Below, piece after piece: positions 5,266-6,230 of a DNA stretch of 6,230 nucleotides. The notes below the pieces were generated by a model, which did no database searches, was not told the DNA's origin, and saw only the letters and a program-made list of their open reading frames with translations. The DNA is from Pseudomonadota bacterium (GTDB lineage: Bacteria > Desulfobacterota > Syntrophia > Syntrophales > JADFWA01). A program made the translations under genes and the position numbers. The stretch spans positions 1 to 6,230 of the forward strand of contig JAUWQS010000105.1 of NCBI GenBank assembly GCA_030610915.1. The letters run 5' to 3'. The first letter of the stretch is position 1. Each line of letters starts with the position of its first letter.

Positions 5266-6219
5266 ATGAACGACAGGCCTTCGGAACTTCCAATCGTGGA
5301 TGGTCATGTTGACATCCTCTATGAAATGATACGTCACCACCCTGATACACCTTTTCACGAGATATCAACCGGCCCGGTAACTCTAAAAAAACTGGAAAAG
5401 GGAGGCATCCGCATCATAGTGACGGCCCTCTACTGCCCCGATGAGTACAACGGCCCCGGCTCAGCTACAGAATACCTTGAAGGCCTCTTTGATATGGCAG
5501 ACAAATACCTCACTCGCCTCGATCACATCCGGACAGCAAAGGGGCTTGATTCATGTTTTAAGGGGGAGACAGGGATCGGAAAGATACTTCTACTTGAAAA
5601 TTCCGACGCTCTTTTAGAGATGGGAACAGATAAACTTGAAGAGAATGGCCTCAAGGTTGTCGGGCTAACACATGCGGGAAGAAATCGGATAGGGGATGGC
5701 AACGGAATAAGGTATCCGGAAAAACTTACCACGGAAGGAAAGAACCTTATCAAAATCTTAGACAATAACGGGTTTGCCATAGACCTGGCCCATCTCTCAC
5801 AGCCATGTTTTTGGGAGGTTATCGATACCTTCAAGGGGCCTGTCATCTCATCCCATACGGGTATCCGCCCTCTTTGTGACATACCGAGAAATCTTTCACC
5901 GGAACAGGTTGACATCATACTGCAGAGAGACGGAATGATAGGGATAACCATAAACCCGGAGATGCTTTCAGAAGATCAGATTGCCGATGCTGAAGATGTC
6001 TTTGAACATATTGACTTTATAGCCCAGAAATATGGGGTGGACGGCATCGCGCTGGGCTCTGACCTTTGCGGCTTTGATATGGTCACAAGTGGGGTGGAAG
6101 ATATATCAAAACTCAGTAACCTGGTGGAAATCCTTGAGAGACACGGATACCCCCGGGAAGCTGTTCAAAAAATCATGGGGGAGAATTGGCGCATTTTTTA
6201 TTCTTCTCTCCTTTCATAG
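5266..6219 (+). CDS. M19 family (membrane/renal-type) dipeptidase
   Basis: This 317-aa zinc peptidase of the amidohydrolase fold hydrolyses dipeptides; the family includes renal dipeptidase, which acts on Cys-Gly and accepts D-residues at the C-terminal position. All expected binuclear metal ligands are visible: H14 and D16 in DGHVD, bridging E111 in LLENSD, H176 in DLAHLS, H197 in SSHTG and D266 in GSDLCG. LTHAGRNRIGDG (134-145), the RNL loop (208-210) and GENW (305-308) near the end are also typical, and length is normal. No signal peptide or membrane segment is seen, so it should be cytoplasmic, unlike the animal enzymes. It begins 2 nt after the methyltransferase stop and is surely co-translated. 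The probable job is trimming the modified peptide or recycling Cys-His-type dipeptides. The start at 5239 would add nine residues but is not favoured. Confidence 0.9.
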   Translation: MNDRPSELPIVDGHVDILYEMIRHHPDTPFHEISTGPVTLKKLEKGGIRIIVTALYCPDEYNGPGSATEYLEGLFDMADKYLTRLDHIRTAKGLDSCFKGETGIGKILLLENSDALLEMGTDKLEENGLKVVGLTHAGRNRIGDGNGIRYPEKLTTEGKNLIKILDNNGFAIDLAHLSQPCFWEVIDTFKGPVISSHTGIRPLCDIPRNLSPEQVDIILQRDGMIGITINPEMLSEDQIADAEDVFEHIDFIAQKYGVDGIALGSDLCGFDMVTSGVEDISKLSNLVEILERHGYPREAVQKIMGENWRIFYSSLLS

Positions 6220-6230
6220 TCATAATCCAT

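Noticed and set aside
4642..5368. Several minus-strand and alternative-frame open frames of 98-130 residues
   Set aside because: All overlap the methyltransferase gene or its junction with the dipeptidase and show no domain motifs or ribosome binding sites.
5523..5951. 142-residue minus-strand open frame
   Set aside because: It is antisense to the intact M19 gene, with Ser/Pro/Arg-rich composition typical of a shadow frame and no recognisable motif.

Overview
The window is bacterial. Its most notable content is a compact peptide-modification cluster (RiPP type) at 1568-6219, sitting beside accessory DNA littered with mobile-element debris. Taxonomy cannot be read directly. The B12/radical-SAM chemistry and the many small TIR-bounded repeats would suit an anaerobic bacterium, for example Desulfobacterota-like, but this is a weak inference.

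Left part (1-1567). The window opens in the C-terminal end of a RelE/ParE-like toxin gene. Next comes a fragment of an ISL3-family transposase, cut off at the end of a small TIR-bounded element (A, 499-708). A tRNA-Arg(CCT) follows at 734-810. Right after it, on the minus strand, lies the decayed C-terminus of a tyrosine integrase with a stop and a frameshift, as expected if an island once integrated at this tRNA. Two more small non-autonomous elements follow: B (1083-1280, with a perfect 8-bp target duplication) and C (1306-1518).

Cluster (1568-6219), all on the plus strand. (1) A 681-aa cobalamin-binding-type radical SAM enzyme has a CxxxCxxC cluster site and a C-terminal PqqD-like domain that may bind the peptide. 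(2) A 36-aa gene missed by ordinary ORF cut-offs has a perfect ribosome binding site. It encodes a short basic leader followed by four tandem (S/A)CHAP units and a final Ser. (3) A 313-aa methyltransferase has an N-terminal zinc ribbon, and its C-terminal half resembles the methyltransferase domain of the ovothiol enzyme OvoA (4-mercaptohistidine N-methyltransferase). (4) A 317-aa M19 (renal-dipeptidase family) metallopeptidase has all metal ligands present and starts 2 nt after the methyltransferase stop. A fourth TIR-bounded element (D, 3930-4302, 8-bp target duplication with 7/8 match) has inserted between the peptide gene and the methyltransferase.

Working model (inference): the radical SAM enzyme modifies the Cys-His pairs of the repeat peptide, the methyltransferase acts on a sulfur-bearing or otherwise modified histidine, and the dipeptidase trims or releases small products. 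The match between a peptide made of repeated Cys-His and a methyltransferase of the mercaptohistidine type is the most interesting signal here. Whether it has been described before cannot be judged from sequence alone.
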